Shown in pieces: positions 13,021-26,000 of a DNA stretch of 64,000 nucleotides; the first letter of the stretch is position 1, and the number at the start of each line of letters is the position of its first letter. This stretch comes from Allacma fusca (Eukaryota > Arthropoda > Collembola > Symphypleona > Sminthuridae), in contig OX359247.1 of assembly GCA_947179485.1 (NCBI GenBank), forward strand, positions 36,308,801 through 36,372,800. Reading direction: 5' to 3'. The position numbers were made by a program, and so were the translations under genes. Under the pieces are notes generated by a model, which ran no database searches, was not told where the DNA came from, and worked only from the letters and a program-made list of their open reading frames with translations.

Positions 13021-13941
13021 AAACTGGCCATTGGAATTGAGGGATACTTAGCAGAACGTTATAAATCGGAGCTGTAGAAGTATCCCAATATAACTGAATG
13101 TAACTATTGCTATAGGTCTCGGCCTGTTGATGGAGTAGAGGTCTAATGCTAAGTGAAAAAGAGAATGATTAGAACCATACACTTGTCCATTTCAACTTGA
13201 ACTATTGCTCTGTAACTCTCCATAGCCCTTCTCTCACACATTTCTACAAAATTGACCATAAACATTACACCCCCTCCAAGTTCCCCTACTTAATAAAAAA
13301 AACCCTTTCAAAATCCCTGAAATTGGAAATCTGGGAATCTTTCATCCCTGATTCTGAAAATAATTTTTTTGTATTCATAGGATTCACACAATTCTCTCGA
13401 AAAATTTTTCCAATAATTTTGACATTTTTTTGTTACCCCCACGTCCAGAAACATTGACCTAGGCAATTTCTCCTTTTTTTAAAAATCCTCTTAAAATGTC
13501 TGGGGATAATTGATTTTTTCACAAATTCATTATCCCTAGGGCTATTTTGACCCCTTGGCCCCTCTCAATAAGGGGAATCAAAGGTAATAGTCCACTTTCA
13601 CGTCTGCCAGGATTTTTATTAGCTCTCTGCTATAAGGAACCAAGGTGATAAATACCTGGTAATAAAAAAATATTTTCTCCGCTGTTTTTTCTCTCTCCAA
13701 GAAGTACCTATGTATACTTTGGGATCAAGGTGAAAAATTATTTGGAAATCATCAACTATTGACATATGTACGTGTCATGGTGAAGGATAGGATTCTAGCG
13801 GACGGGTTTTTTCCCCCTTGTACATGGACTGTGGATTGAGGGATAGGAAACGGAGCTTGTTTCAACTCCGAGACAGAGAGATCGAAGTATCGATTGAAAT
13901 TAAAGGGAAACTTTATATAGGGAATTTTATTCCTCTCTTCT

Positions 13942-13979
<38 letters not shown>

Positions 13980-15430
13980 TCTTATCTCCTCTCCAACAAA
14001 TCTTTTACTTCCCTATACACAAGGGCTGCTGTCTAAATCCACGGGAATAATCTTCCAGCAGAGTTCCATGCCCTCACAATTATTTTGTCAATAACATTTT
14101 AGGGATCTCAATCCCATACAAAAGCCTGGCTATGTCCTCCTGTAATATATTTCCAATGTACATTATCTTCTTAGGATTTTTTAGCCACTACTCACATTTC
14201 CCTCCTTATCAGCTCATGTATTTAAACAGATAAAAAAATTATTCGCATTTTAAACCTCATATTTCTCTAATATGTCTGGGATTCCCACTTGCTCTCAAAA
14301 TTAGCAAATAAATCGGAAACACTCGAAAGTTCCTTAACAGTCCAGCAAAAGGAACAGGAGAAAGAAGGTAGATTTTGTTAAGCGTTTCGATTACCTCTTT
14401 TTTTTTTAAGCTGAGACTTGTGAGAGAAGATTTTTTTTTAGAGTGTGGCTACCCAATCCTGTGCATACATATGTACATACATATGTATCTACATGATAAA
14501 GTAATGTTCCTCGAAAGTGAGAGAGGGAGGAGAGAAAAAGGAGTTATAGAAGTGAAGTTGTTGTGTGAGTTTGGGTCTGTAGAGAAACTGAACTTGTGAG
14601 TTTTCTATTTTCACTTGGTCTTGGAATATCCCTCTGATGAACAAATCGTATCTTTCAATTCTTTTGGGAACCCAACCAAAAAAAAAAAACTTTCCGTCTC
14701 AGTGCTACTTCACTCAAGATCTTTTATTTCCAGGAGTTTTTCTCCGAAAAAAAAAAAAAGTTGGGATGTTCGGTGAAGAGGTAAAATTATCTGGATGCAT
14801 TATCACCCTTAAGACTAATGACCCCAATGATGTTTTCCTTTTTAGAAGGGAAAAACTGAATCCACATCTTCAAATTTGTTTATGCTCTTCTGAGGAGTAA
14901 AATAAAATTTTACTTCTCCTTTTAATAAAAGCAAATTTTTCTAAGGACACTCAAAATTGTTATTGTTCAAAATTCAAAATTGTTCAGGAGCAAAATTGAA
15001 GGGTATTAAAGTGTAAGATTGGAATGAATGAATTTTTTCCTTCCATTGATTCACAAGAGGAAATAAATATATTTGGATGTTTTCCCATTTACTGGAATGT
15101 TATTTTGTCTGGGTGTGAGAGCGCGGGTATGAAAGCCAAGTTTGGCTATTTTTTTTTTAGGGGCGGAAATTTTTTTTTCTCCCTGAACCAGCTTGCGGAT
15201 TAGGGAAGGGAAGTGTGATGGAACTATATGGGTTACATTAGTTTCAGATTAAGGATCAATTTCCTCTTTGTGAGTGCCTAATGGAGTACGTAAATCATAG
15301 GCGAGTGAGGGCTCAGGCTTTCGCATCATGTCCGCAGAGTTTCCTTCCTTTCAGAACTCAACCCTTCCTTCCTAACGGTTAAGACGCTAAAATGAGTAAT
15401 AGCAACAATATCGTGACAAAATATCAAACC
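13021..15430. other. Non-coding AT-rich stretch
   Basis: No gene recognised. Contains a CT microsatellite (13943-13983) and two A-runs in open frames near 14680 and 14750. One 33-37 bp element of the type listed next, AATTATCTGGATGCATTATC, appears near 14785. Confidence 0.45.
13943..13983. repeat. (CT)n microsatellite
   Basis: Near-pure pyrimidine dinucleotide tract with a few T and C interruptions. Confidence 0.85.
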
Positions 15431-15439
15431 TCAACAAAT

Positions 15440-17165
15440 GCCAATTATTGGAATTCAATTGGACAATTTTGGTTTTAAACAAAATGCATTTAGACAATTT
15501 CCCGCTTTATGGAAAATATTAATCTTGGATCATTTAGCTTTTAGAGGGAAAATGTATCCAGGCCGTTTTGCTTTTAATGGAAAATGTATCTGGATCATTT
15601 TTCATAGTCACGCAGAGGACGCTTTGTGCATATAGTTTATGACATGATGTGAGCATATACTCTGATTGTGAGTGTAATGTAGGATTGAGTTGGGAAGTGA
15701 GAGAGGGGTGGCCAAAGGTGACAAAAAGTTTTCCTTTCTGCATAAATGGAAGTTGACACATGTTGGGTTGTGGGGAGTGTGTGTAGGAGCGTGTACAGTA
15801 TTTGAGCATAGGAGGATATTATGAAGGGGATGGATGGCGAGAGGAAGGAAGGAGGATGGAAAATGCAGTGGAAATTACATTATTTTCACACGGATACCCT
15901 CCAGCGAATTTTCACTGCATTTCTCTCACCTCTCTCTCTCCTAAACAATATATTTCCGAGGCGAATCCTCACTGTCTGTTGATGTAGCCACAGTTGAGGA
16001 TTGTGGGATAAATTGTAACGATCTTCAATTGATTATTCGCTCCACGCTACAACCAACACTCTAATCAAATTAAATACGAATGTCGGAAGAAATTCATGTA
16101 GTTCTTTATGCTTTTAGTGTTCAATGCATTCAGCTCATTTTGCTGTTAGGATTAAATGATTTTAGCCCATTTTGCTTGTAGTGTTAAATGGATTTAGCTC
16201 ATTTTGCTTTTAAGGTTAAACGCATTTATATAATTTTGATTTTAGGGCTAAATGCATTTAAATAATTTAGCCCTAAAAGAAAAATTTATTATTATTAAAA
16301 GCAATTATTATAAAAATTCATTTAGCCCATTTTGCGTGTAACTAAAAAAAAAACACTTGACCTGTTTTGCATTAGAAATTTAAAAAGCCACGGATGTGTG
16401 ACTATGTACATACATTGTGCGGGTACATTATAGCCGGATTGTACTTTATGTGTCAGACACGTGGGTTATAAATTTGTTGTACTCTCCGTGTGTGTGTGTG
16501 TGTGTGTGTGTTAGGGTCGTAGATATGTACATGTATGGTTTGTTATGGATAAAATATAGGAAAAAGGATGTTTGGGAGTAAGACGGCAGAAGAAGATTTA
16601 ATACAGAGCCAATTTCTCATTTGTTTCCCATCCTTATATTTATAATGGAATAAAGTCGTGGAGTAGTTTGAAGAGATGAGCTTGTGCTAAGCAGAGCGTG
16701 AGACTGCATAATCAAGTTCTGCGCAAGGGATTGTTCAAATTGCAGTGATTTTGGAGTGATGGTGGAACAACACATGGCAATTCCACACAGCTTCTACAAT
16801 TTATTAATCGTCTGTCTTCATCCCCTCCCCAAACTACAGTATCACATAGGGCACATAAATATCGTCCGTAAAGAGGCAAAATGGTCCAGATGCATTTCCC
16901 GTTCAAACCAAAATAGTAGTTCAATTCCACTAAACGAAAAAAGGTTCAGTTATACTAAAAAATTCATTGATGTATTTAGACCGGTTTGCTTTTAAGCGAA
17001 AATGCATTTAGACCATTTTACTTGTAAAAATGCACTTGGAACAATTTGCTTGAAAAAAAAAACATTTGGACAGTTTTGCTTTGAATCAAAAATAGATTTA
17101 GACCAATTTGCTTTAATTGTTACTCGAAGGTGCATATAGACCATTTTGCGCCTTGTGAAAAATGG
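15440..17165. repeat. Dispersed 33-37 bp units, AAATGCATTTAGACCATTTT type
   Basis: Clusters at about 15470-15620, 16110-16380 and 16860-17165 repeat a unit built from AATGCATTTAG, (A/C)CATTTTGCTTTTA and a variable linker. Units in the first and last clusters appear in both orientations. The intervening sequence is unique. The same vocabulary (GATCATTTTGCTTTTAA) forms the inverted arms of the small element at 58771-59233, so these clusters may be decayed ends of a related DNA transposon. No transposase is visible. Confidence 0.6.
16488..16511. repeat. (GT)n microsatellite
   Basis: About 12 GT repeats. Confidence 0.9.
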
Positions 17166-17362
17166 ATTTAGACTATAAAGCAGGACGAGATGCTTATGAC
17201 GTGAGGGGAAGATTTGTTTTGTTTAGAGAAATGGGAGACTTTAAAAAGATGAGTGAGAAGATGGGGGAAGTAATGTGACTTGTGTGAGTGCGTAAGTAAT
17301 TGTATGTAATAATTATTATAGGGACATGGAAAATGACAAATGTTGTTTTGTAATAATTGCAG

Positions 17363-17722
17363 GCTTGAGCTCTCGTCTGACGGGGATTGCTTCGAGACGA
17401 AAGCCAGTGGTGGACTACGCCTCGGACTCAGAAGCCATGTCATACACGCCATCAATGAGGTCCGCGGGGTTGTCGTTGCCAGCTTCGACGAGAAGATCGT
17501 TGGGATTAACGAACGGCAGGAGCAACTCCCTGCCACGAGATCTGATCCGGGGTCGGGGAGGGCGGAAGCAGAATGTTCGCTTTGACAAGAGAGGAATTCC
17601 GGACTTAACTTCCAGTCTAGCGGGACGCCGGGCTTTGCTCATGTCTTCGGGCATGCATAGTGAGGATGAGAGTGATGGTGCTGCGTCTGCACCGGAGATG
17701 CCCACGCCTCGGCGGGATCGAG
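17363..17722 (+). CDS. RhoGAP100F: RhoGAP100F/syd-1 homologue, first exon seen in the window
   Basis: This exon starts after a TAATTGCAG acceptor and ends at AG|GTAAGT. It begins in phase 1 (two bases complete a codon) and ends in phase 1, so a coding exon must lie upstream. It encodes about 120 residues of Arg/Ser-rich, probably disordered linker (motifs VVDYASDSEA, RSNSLPRDL, NVRFDKRGIPDL, SEDESDGAASAPEMP) with no folded domain. In the family this protein is a presynaptic organiser: PDZ, C2 and RhoGAP domains, acting with neurexin and liprin-alpha at active zones. The PDZ part is not visible here and is expected upstream of the window. Identity rests on the downstream exons, which join in frame. 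Exons in the window sum to about 1341 codons before the stop. Confidence 0.85.
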
Positions 17723-17869
17723 GTAAGTCAGTTCAAACCATCCTTTACACCCAACATCTTCACAACCACAGCAGACCATGTCCCAAGTGCTTAGTACAAA
17801 CAACATAACTCTAACCTCAACTTCATTTTCAAATCCATTTTATTGCAAGGACAAACTATAACTTCAATT

Positions 17870-18500
17870 TAAACTTCAACTCTAAACTCCAACTATAGAC
17901 TTCAATTTTAAACTCGAAGTTTAAACTTCAACTTGACTTGATATTAAGCTTAGAAAATTGAACCTGACCTGAATTTAAATTTGAGATTACAGCTTGAGAC
18001 TACGACTTGAGACTTGAACTTGATACTACGACTTGAGACTTGAACTTGAGACTACGACTTGAGACTTGAACTTGAGACTACGACTTGAGACTTGAACTTG
18101 AGACTTGAACTTGAGACTACTACTTGAGACTTGAACTTGAGACTACGACTTGAGACTTGAACTTGAGACTACGACTTGAGACTACGACTTGAGACTTGAA
18201 CTTGAGACTACGACTTGAGACTAAAACTTGAAATTAAAACTTGAGATTAAAACTTGAGACTAAAACTTGAGACTAAAACTTGAGACTAAAACTTGAAATT
18301 AAAACTTGAGACTAAAACTTGAGACTAAAACTTGAGACTAAAACTTGAAATTAAAACTTGAGACTAAAACTTGAGACTAAAACTTGAGACTAAAACTTGA
18401 GACTAAAACTTGAGACTAAAACTTGACACTTGAATTTGACTTGAAATCAACTTAAATTGACTTGAAATCAACCTGAAGTTGAAGATCAATTGACTTGAAT
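17870..18500. repeat. 13-bp satellite ACTTGAGACTACG / ACTTGAGACTAAA in RhoGAP100F intron
   Basis: The core (about 17995-18430) is a tandem run of 13-bp units, first ACTTGAGACTACG alternating with ACTTGAGACTTGA, then a homogenised run of ACTTGAGACTAAA and ACTTGAAATTAAA. The 13-bp period is half of the 26-bp unit at 471-1045 and uses the same CTTGA words. Confidence 0.9.
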
Positions 18501-19521
18501 TTTAAAGGAAATTAACTTCAATATTGGATGGATTTAAACCCAAAACTGGCTTCAATCTGTTAACTTGATGTAGAACACTTGACTCTCACACCGAATAAAT
18601 GCTCCTTGAAACGGAAAAATTAACATTATGGTAACTGTGAACGTGTCCAAAAATTTGACACGGGGAATGAACACGTCCGCGAGTTGCCCATATAAGCCCA
18701 ATATGTATATCTATAGTTACTAAAACCAGGGATAAATTGCCTGAGCTCCCACACATGTAGGTACATGTAAAAGGGGGAAATAATTGAGCAATTTTGAAAA
18801 CCGGGAAGGACCCGAGAAGTACTGTAACTATTAAAACATAAAAGAACTTCCCTGGAAAAAATCATTATAAATCCAAGATAAACTCCCGAGTTTTCTAACT
18901 CTCTGAATTTTTTAAGCCTTGGAAAGTCTATACGGATAAATAACTTTCCACACACCGAGTAAGGGTAAGGAGTGAATTTTGATTACCTCAAGTTTTTCTT
19001 CGCCCTTTTACCAAACCCACGTCCCTTCATACTTGTTGGTAGTACTACATTCGCCTTTGGACAGGAGCCCCCAAAAGAATTTCCCCTCAGTCCGAACATA
19101 CTATATCATTCAAATTTCCCTGGTTTTTCTACTACACTTTGAGAATTTAAAAAAAAAATCACTGCCCAAGGTCAATATTTCCTTTCACATGGGTCAAATC
19201 TGGAAGCAATTTTCAGATTTTCTTAAAAATTTTCCAAATTCATTTTTAAATTAACCCCCAAATTATTTTTTACGCAATGAAATAAATTGTAATAGTAATT
19301 TTCTCCTCAGATGAACTGACATATAATTTTAATTTATTTTAGAGTTTTGTTACTTTCCGATATTTGATGCTGATGTTCAGTTATTTCGCCCTAAAATGTC
19401 TCCCCAGTAATGCTGTCCCATTTGGCCCCAAAATTGTCCCAATTTGCCAAAATATTTGGCACCATTTCCCCAAAAGAATTTCCTCATTTTGCCAAAACCT
19501 TTGCTCCATTTTACCTATACG

Positions 19522-21431
19522 TAGTGCTGTAATTTGTTCGTTTTGTTTTGTTTTGTTCTCTTCGGAAATGAACAAAACTAGAACAATTTGAGTTTTGTTT
19601 TGTTCACCGAGTTTTGTTTTGTTTTGTTTTTTGAACAATCCGTATTGTTCAAAAAACAATCCATATTGTTTTGTTTTTTGAACAATCCGTATTGTTCAAA
19701 AAACAATCCATATTGTTTTGTTCTACCGATGTAGAAGATGTTAGAAATTTGTGAAATTGATTGCCGTAAATTAGTAATAGAGCATATAGAAGTTGATTCG
19801 TGTAAATTTGGTCCCTTCACAAAGGACGTTAAAACCAAAAAAACGGGCTTTAACTAATTTTAGGCGGATATGCTTTACAACTCTTATTTAATACAATCAT
19901 TAAAACTTCTGTTGATAGTTTCTAGGAGTGTAAGGTGTAGTGTAATTCCATACTTCCACAAGACCTGATATGACCGCATATATAGACATAATATATGAAC
20001 AAACGATTGTGGTGGGGTTTACCTAGTGCTACCGATACGCATCGTTTTGGGTTCGCCCGAAGACTTGATTGAATTAATTACCTTAATTGTTTTTTTTTGG
20101 ATTGCTTAGGTCTCTTTTATTTCTGCCATCCTGTCTACTCACAGTCTGACTAGTTTCAACATTTTGGGATCAAATCAAATTTAAAATTTAGCATCCAAGT
20201 CATCCTGCATTTTATTAAAAACAACAAAACAAAATCGAATTTCAGCAGTGGAGGTGACATTTATCCAACTAACAATAAGTAATTACTGGTGTCCAACAGA
20301 AATTGCTCTCATTTACAATATCCGATGTACCCAAACATCTAATATCAGTACAGGTTATGGTCATAGCAGGTAATAATTAATTACTCTATTGACCTCAAGT
20401 AGGCATTCTAAGTTACGCGTTGTTCAATAACTTTAGATTGGGCTTAAACATCTGTAAATAGTGCAAAGATTTCGTTGACCTTACTTAAGACCAGCGTTTC
20501 AAAGTATAAATGTAAATAAAACCGTGCACTTCAATAGCTCCTAATGGTCATTATGATGTTATTTGAGATTTATTATAAAGTGTATGTAAGGTCATGGGTC
20601 TACTAATAACCCACAAAGGTCAAATTAAGGCCATGGGAGTTCTTATGACCCATCGAAAAATGAGGAACTCCTTGTAGCCCACAGGTCAAATAAAGGTCAT
20701 GGAATTTCTTGTAACCCACTGAGGTCAAATTAAGGTCATGGAATTTCTTGTGACCCATTGAGGCCAAATTAAGGTCATGGAATTTCTTGTGACCCACTGA
20801 GGTCAATTTGAGGTCAAGGAACTTGTTGTAACTCACTGAGGTCAATTTGAGGTCATGTTACTATCTGTGACTCAATACTGTAAGATGAATTTGAAATCAT
20901 GTTGATATTTTTTGCGAATCAGGTCAATTTGAGGTCATGTATCTATTTGTGACTCACTAAGGTCAATTTGAGGTCACGTATTTATTGGTGACTCACTCAG
21001 GTCAATTTGAGGTCATGTTGCCATTTGTGACTCACTCACGTCGATTTGAGGTCATGTATCTATTTGTGACTCACTCAGGTCAATTCGTCAATTTGAGGTC
21101 ATGTTGCTATTTGTGACTCACTCACGTCGATTTGAGGTCATGTATCTATTTGTCACTCACTCAGGTCAATTTGAGGTCATGTATCTATTTGTCACTCACT
21201 CACGTCGATTTGAGGTCATGTTATTTTGGGGCACTTTTCCAAACTCAAGTTTGAAAAGGTTATTACCCGCTGTTGTGGTGGTTTGTTTGTTATAGTTTTG
21301 TTTTATCTTATCGCGGTTTTGTTTTGTTCTAGTTTTGTTTTTTCGAAAACTGATTTTGTTTGTTTTGTTTTGTTCAAAAAACAAGAACTGAACAAAAGAA
21401 CAAACAAAATGCGAACAATATTACAGCACTA
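19522..21431. mobile_element. Non-autonomous hAT-type element, 1.9 kb, with perfect 8-bp target duplication
   Basis: The ends are inverted: TAGTGCTGTAATTTGTTCG at the left and the complement of CGAACAATATTACAGCACTA at the right. The host octamer CCTATACG flanks both sides (19514-19521 and 21432-21439), the 8-bp duplication typical of hAT transposons. Subterminal zones are rich in TTTTGTTTTGTTC words, with direct and inverted AACAATCCGTATTGTTC copies near 19640-19720. The interior has no transposase frame and contains the 39-bp array at 20589-21221. It lies in the RhoGAP100F intron between exons 17363-17722 and 23961-24151. The intact target duplication suggests a fairly recent insertion. Confidence 0.9.
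20589..21221. repeat. 39-bp tandem array with AGGTCA direct repeats and TGACTCA
   Basis: About 16 units of 39 bp inside the hAT element. A typical unit reads GTGACTCACTC, then AGGTCAATTTGAGGTCATG, then a short TATCTATTT-like linker. Each unit thus has two AGGTCA half-sites in direct orientation five bases apart (ATTTG or AATTA between them) and most have TGACTCA. The first units (20589-20800) carry AAGGTCA and TGACCCA instead. A minus-strand open frame through it with 13-residue repeats is spurious, since 39 is a multiple of three. Confidence 0.92.
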
Positions 21432-21439
21432 CCTATACG

Positions 21440-23960
21440 TTTGGTCAAAATTTTACCCCACAATTGTAGCCAAGCTTTTAATGTGCAAAAAATAAACGAG
21501 GCATTGTCTTGTAAAGTAACGTTTTTTTCAAAAAAAAATTGTAAAATTAGCAACAATTTAAAACATTTTTCTAAATGTTTTCAAATAGGTTTTATGTGTC
21601 CCTCTGTACTTTTGTGCTTGAAAGACTTGATGTAAGATTTCCCTTTAAAAAAAGGTAAATTTTTGTAAAGAAAATATAAACAAGGGCATGGGTATGTATT
21701 TTCCCTCCACATATGGCTTTCCTTGATATATACAAAATATGTAGAAATATGTGGAAGTATTAGGTTTTGGGAAATGGCCCTTTATGTGTTGTGGACTCGA
21801 CCACAAGGAACACATAATGCATACAAATTGTCTCTTATCCTTTTATGGACTTTTCAAGACTTCTCACAGGGCTTTAACTCCACACGCTCTTCCCGACAAG
21901 TGCACTCTCATGCGTACCTGTGCAAGTGCATATCTACATATATGGAGTGTACATATTGTATTTATATACATTACAGAGTATGTACGAACCCACTGGAGAA
22001 TTCCGCTCCTGACGTGCCTTGATTCCCCTCCTTTCCCCTCTTTCCCCTCTTTCCCCCTCCTCTCTCCGGCTGTTTGTACTTTTTAAAACCACATCAATGT
22101 AAATCCTGACAAGGCTGATACTACACATTAAAGGTATTTTGTATGCTTTCACCAGCCCCAAAAAATATATTCTCTTCTCTTTGTATCACCAATAATATTT
22201 CCACTATTCCCTACCCCTTGCAAAGGATTAAGTCATCATGCTCTTTCCCTCTCTTTTTCTCCACTATCCCATTTTTTATCTTCATAATAATCCGAAGGAA
22301 AGAAACCCTGGGAAAAAAAATTTTCAGGACAAAAATACACATTAGGGAAAAATTTCTAAGCTCTTACTTTTAATATATGTATGTACAGTACATTCATTGT
22401 ACATACGTACATACATATATGGTCGACTATAAAGTGAAAAGGAATTTTACATATGCAAAATATCTAAAGGGATTTTTTGGACTGTACAGAATCAAAGAGG
22501 AAATTTTGTTTCATAAAGAGCTAAAAGAGAATTTCAGATTTGGGAAGAAGCAAAAGGGAATTTGGAATTTGGGAAGATATGCAAAAAGAAGGTTACTTTT
22601 TTAAAGAGGGACGCGTAAATTTTTGATTTGGAAAAAAGTAACAGATATTTGTTTAAAGAAGTTACGAAGCTAACGGAATCTTACTGATTGTTGAATTTTC
22701 CAAACTTGTGTGAGTAAACAAATTAAGTGCATGGGAAATTTTGAAAGAACAAATATGTCAAGGACAACGAGTCAGACTGTGCCTACAGTAAAATCTCAAC
22801 TCACACAAAAATTCCAGGTTTATTTGAATCATATGTAATTATCTATGTATTTAAAGGGATGTTAAACTATAAAGGTATCAGTTTTGGGAACATTTTTAAA
22901 TTGAGGGTTACATTTGCTAAAATTTCCCTTAAAGTTTCCCCTTTGATTGTTTTGACAATTTTGTCCAGAACTTACCCTAAAATATGATTTTATTAAATGC
23001 ATTTTTGTATTTCGTACTTGATTGTAAATATTTAGACAAGGCATAATTTTTTTTTAAATAATATAAATTTGTGGGACGCTCAAATATTTCCAAAGTATAA
23101 ACATTAAATATAGGGATACGCGGATAGATTGTGAGAATTGTGTGAGTGATGTGATATTTTCCGAGGATTTCTCAAAAGCAAATGCGTAGACTCGTGAAGA
23201 GTTATTTCACCGCAAAATTCCTCTGCATTATTCAAGGAAAATATTTTTGCATGTGTAAAGGAATAGGGTGTGTGCATAAATTTTGCTCGGGAGAATTCCT
23301 TAATGTATGAAAACACATACATGTGCAAAAAATTCTTATCTACGAAAAAGCACATTACGTATGCAGACTATGCCAAGGGAAAATATTATTTTCAAAAATC
23401 TATTCCGCAAATTCCCTCGAAATTTTATGAATCCTCGTGGTGACTACATACAAAGGAATGTGTCTGTTATAAATAAATTCCTGAATTGTACAGTGAACTT
23501 TCACCAGAAGAGACTCTTCTTTGAAGGAATATTTAAGACAATAAAGAACATGTCAGCAAATATTTATCCTATTTTCCCCAATGTTTGATTTTTCCGTTGA
23601 AAGGTGCAAATAGCCAAGAAATACAGGTTTGTGGGTGTATAACATGTGTGGGGGGAGCTGTAATTTGGAGTATGATGTTATTTATAATTAAATAAAGTAA
23701 TTATTTTGGTATAATGACATAACACACTCAAATACAATTGTGGAGATACGTTTAATATATAGCCTTTGTTGTGGTTTCACCAGATAGTAAGGAAGGGCAG
23801 TCGGAAGAGCGATATTTAATTCATGCGCGTCACTAATTAGATAGCGAGGCATTTGGCAAACTCAAGAGAGTCCTCCACAACCCGCATTTTACACATACAT
23901 GTACACACTTCATTACACCTACATGAGTAACATTGAAGCATATAATATGACCGTTTGCAG
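21440..23960. other. Intron sequence, nothing recognised
   Basis: Rest of the RhoGAP100F intron after the hAT element. AT-rich, with scattered ACATACGTACATAC words around 22380-22420. Open frames are short and without recognisable domains. Confidence 0.5.
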
Positions 23961-24151
23961 GGAGAGTACCGTCATCTCCTGGTGTGTTTACCTCTGCAGA
24001 GTACCGGGCCTGGTTGACAAGGGCTCCTTCAACTAGTGCAATTTACGAGAGACTGAAAACCAATCGAGATTTGGAACTCATACAAACTCAGCGAGCTGCC
24101 AAATTCACGTTCAGTGCAGAGAACCTGAGTCTCCTGGACAGAGCCAGAAAT
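23961..24151 (+). CDS. RhoGAP100F: RhoGAP100F/syd-1 homologue, 191-bp exon
   Basis: Found by joining frames, not by a long open frame. The acceptor is CCGTTTGCAG and the donor AAT|GTATGA. Entering in phase 1 it reads through 63 codons with no stop and leaves in phase 0, matching the exons on both sides. The peptide contains EYRAWLTRAPSTSAIYERL followed by an acidic/basic helix-like stretch (NRDLELIQTQRAAKFTFSAE). As I recall, the EYRAWL..APSTSAIYE block is highly conserved in insect RhoGAP100F and nematode syd-1, between the PDZ and C2 regions, and I used it to fix the identity. Confidence 0.9.
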
Positions 24152-25860
24152 GTATGATTTTTTAAAATTATGATTCTTCTTTTCCTGCTTTATATTTTCT
24201 CCAAGAATTCAGACACCAAGTTAAGTACTAGCGGTATACTATACATATTAGATATGTATTACAGCCTATTACTAATAGGTAGCATGAGGGCCATTTGAAA
24301 ATCATGGATGGATATACATACGTACAAAATTGCGTATGGATTTTTACAGGAATTTCTTTCTTTTTATAGTTCAAATAATGTAACAAGGAAAATATATTTT
24401 ACTGCCAGAATCCCACTGTATAGGTTTTAGAAATCATTTATTTATCAAATCACAGTTTGATGTTTATCCCGCACTTGTCATTGCACAATGGATGTTACCC
24501 GATGTGCCTTTAATTCAAACAAGTATTAATTATTTCCAGTTTTCTGTTTTTTATTTCCTATTTTACGTGGATTTGTTTTTTATTTATTATTTCACAGAGC
24601 CTCGATTTTTGCTATTTTTCGGGGCTTAAATAATTGTTCCCTTTAAGAGAACAAAAATTCTTGTTTTTTTCTTCTTAATTGCACTTTGTTTTCATATGTT
24701 TTGCTAATTAGTGTACTATCCTGTGCTTGCTTTTGCTTGTTTTACATTTTCTGGGTTTTTTTTATGTACATATTTTTTACACTGTATTTTACTTTCTCGT
24801 TATTGTGTGTTTTATAAATCTTCCAGAAATTCTCAATTGTTTATTTTCTTTTTCAAAAAAATTTTCTTTTTACTTTAAAAGTCCTCCAGGAAATGAATGC
24901 AATTTTCCGCTCCCAATCACCTCTGTTCATAAAATGTTGAGTAATAAATTATTGTGGAAAAAAAAATATGCTGGAATTGAAAATGCATTTGCACCAAATT
25001 TGTCCCCCTCCCCTTGGACGCACCACGTGGTCTCTTAATTGCATGCAAATACTGTACCCCCGAAAAAATTCTCTCTGTCTCTCCTTCCCAAATTTATTAT
25101 TCCGTAATAATTATACATACGTATTTACCAGTAGTAATTATATTTACTGCATGAATTTAATCTGCAACTAATGCTTTCTCTTCTAGAAAAAAAAATGGGG
25201 AAAAGAGTATGTACATATATGCTATAGGAGCTAAAGTAAAAAGTAAAAATACACTGAAGGAAATTATTCCTATTTCAAAGGCTTATTAACGATTGCTCTG
25301 TAATTACTAGTAAGTGCCTATAAATGGGAATTAACAGGGTATTTTGAGAGTAGTAGTAAATTTTTGGAGCGTATCTGAGAAAATACTAGTGTAGAAATTG
25401 ATTGCTGGGTATGTACAATGCTTCTTTATTTTTTTAAATACTGTAGTAGAGCTAATAGAGGGAATCAAGGGAAATATAGACCTAGTCTGTGTAATAGTTG
25501 TTGAGAAAGTTTCCTAAGGATTTTGACTTTTTGAACTTGTTGTTGTGCATGCTGATTTGAGAGTAGCTCTTAGAACCAGACAAGGCCTGGTTTGTGTTTC
25601 ACAGTAGCTATTAGTGGCAGGATTGTTTCCAAATGAGATTTTTATGGCACAAGTTTTGTATGTTATAGGGAAGCTGTTTTGGGAAGAGCCCACAATCAAA
25701 TTAGGTGGCGTATGAGCCAGTTGAGAAACTTTACTTGGCTGAGATATATCTACGGACATAGTGGATTTTAATATGTAATCTTTCCCAGGGCCCAGTATTT
25801 AGGGGTTTTGAGAAGTTTTTCCCTATATTTTGTGATAAGAAAAGTTTCTATATATAAGGA

Positions 25861-25864
<4 letters not shown>

Positions 25865-25905
<41 letters not shown>
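25865..25905. repeat. (GA)n microsatellite
   Basis: About 20 GA repeats, a perfect purine tract. Confidence 0.92.
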
Positions 25906-25906
<1 letters not shown>

Positions 25907-26000
25907 CACTTTACAAAGTGAGACAATAGGGCTAGGAAATTACATATGGTTAGATTTTGTGAGAGCTTCTTTTTCTCCTTGGCTGTGTGAGTAATGGGAT

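Noticed and set aside
17326-17362. ATG at 17326 as the start of the RhoGAP exon
   Set aside because: A clear TAATTGCAG acceptor lies between it and the conserved sequence, and the upstream codons look intronic.
20603-20845. 80-codon minus-strand frame with 13-residue repeats
   Set aside because: Artefact of the 39-bp tandem array inside the hAT element.
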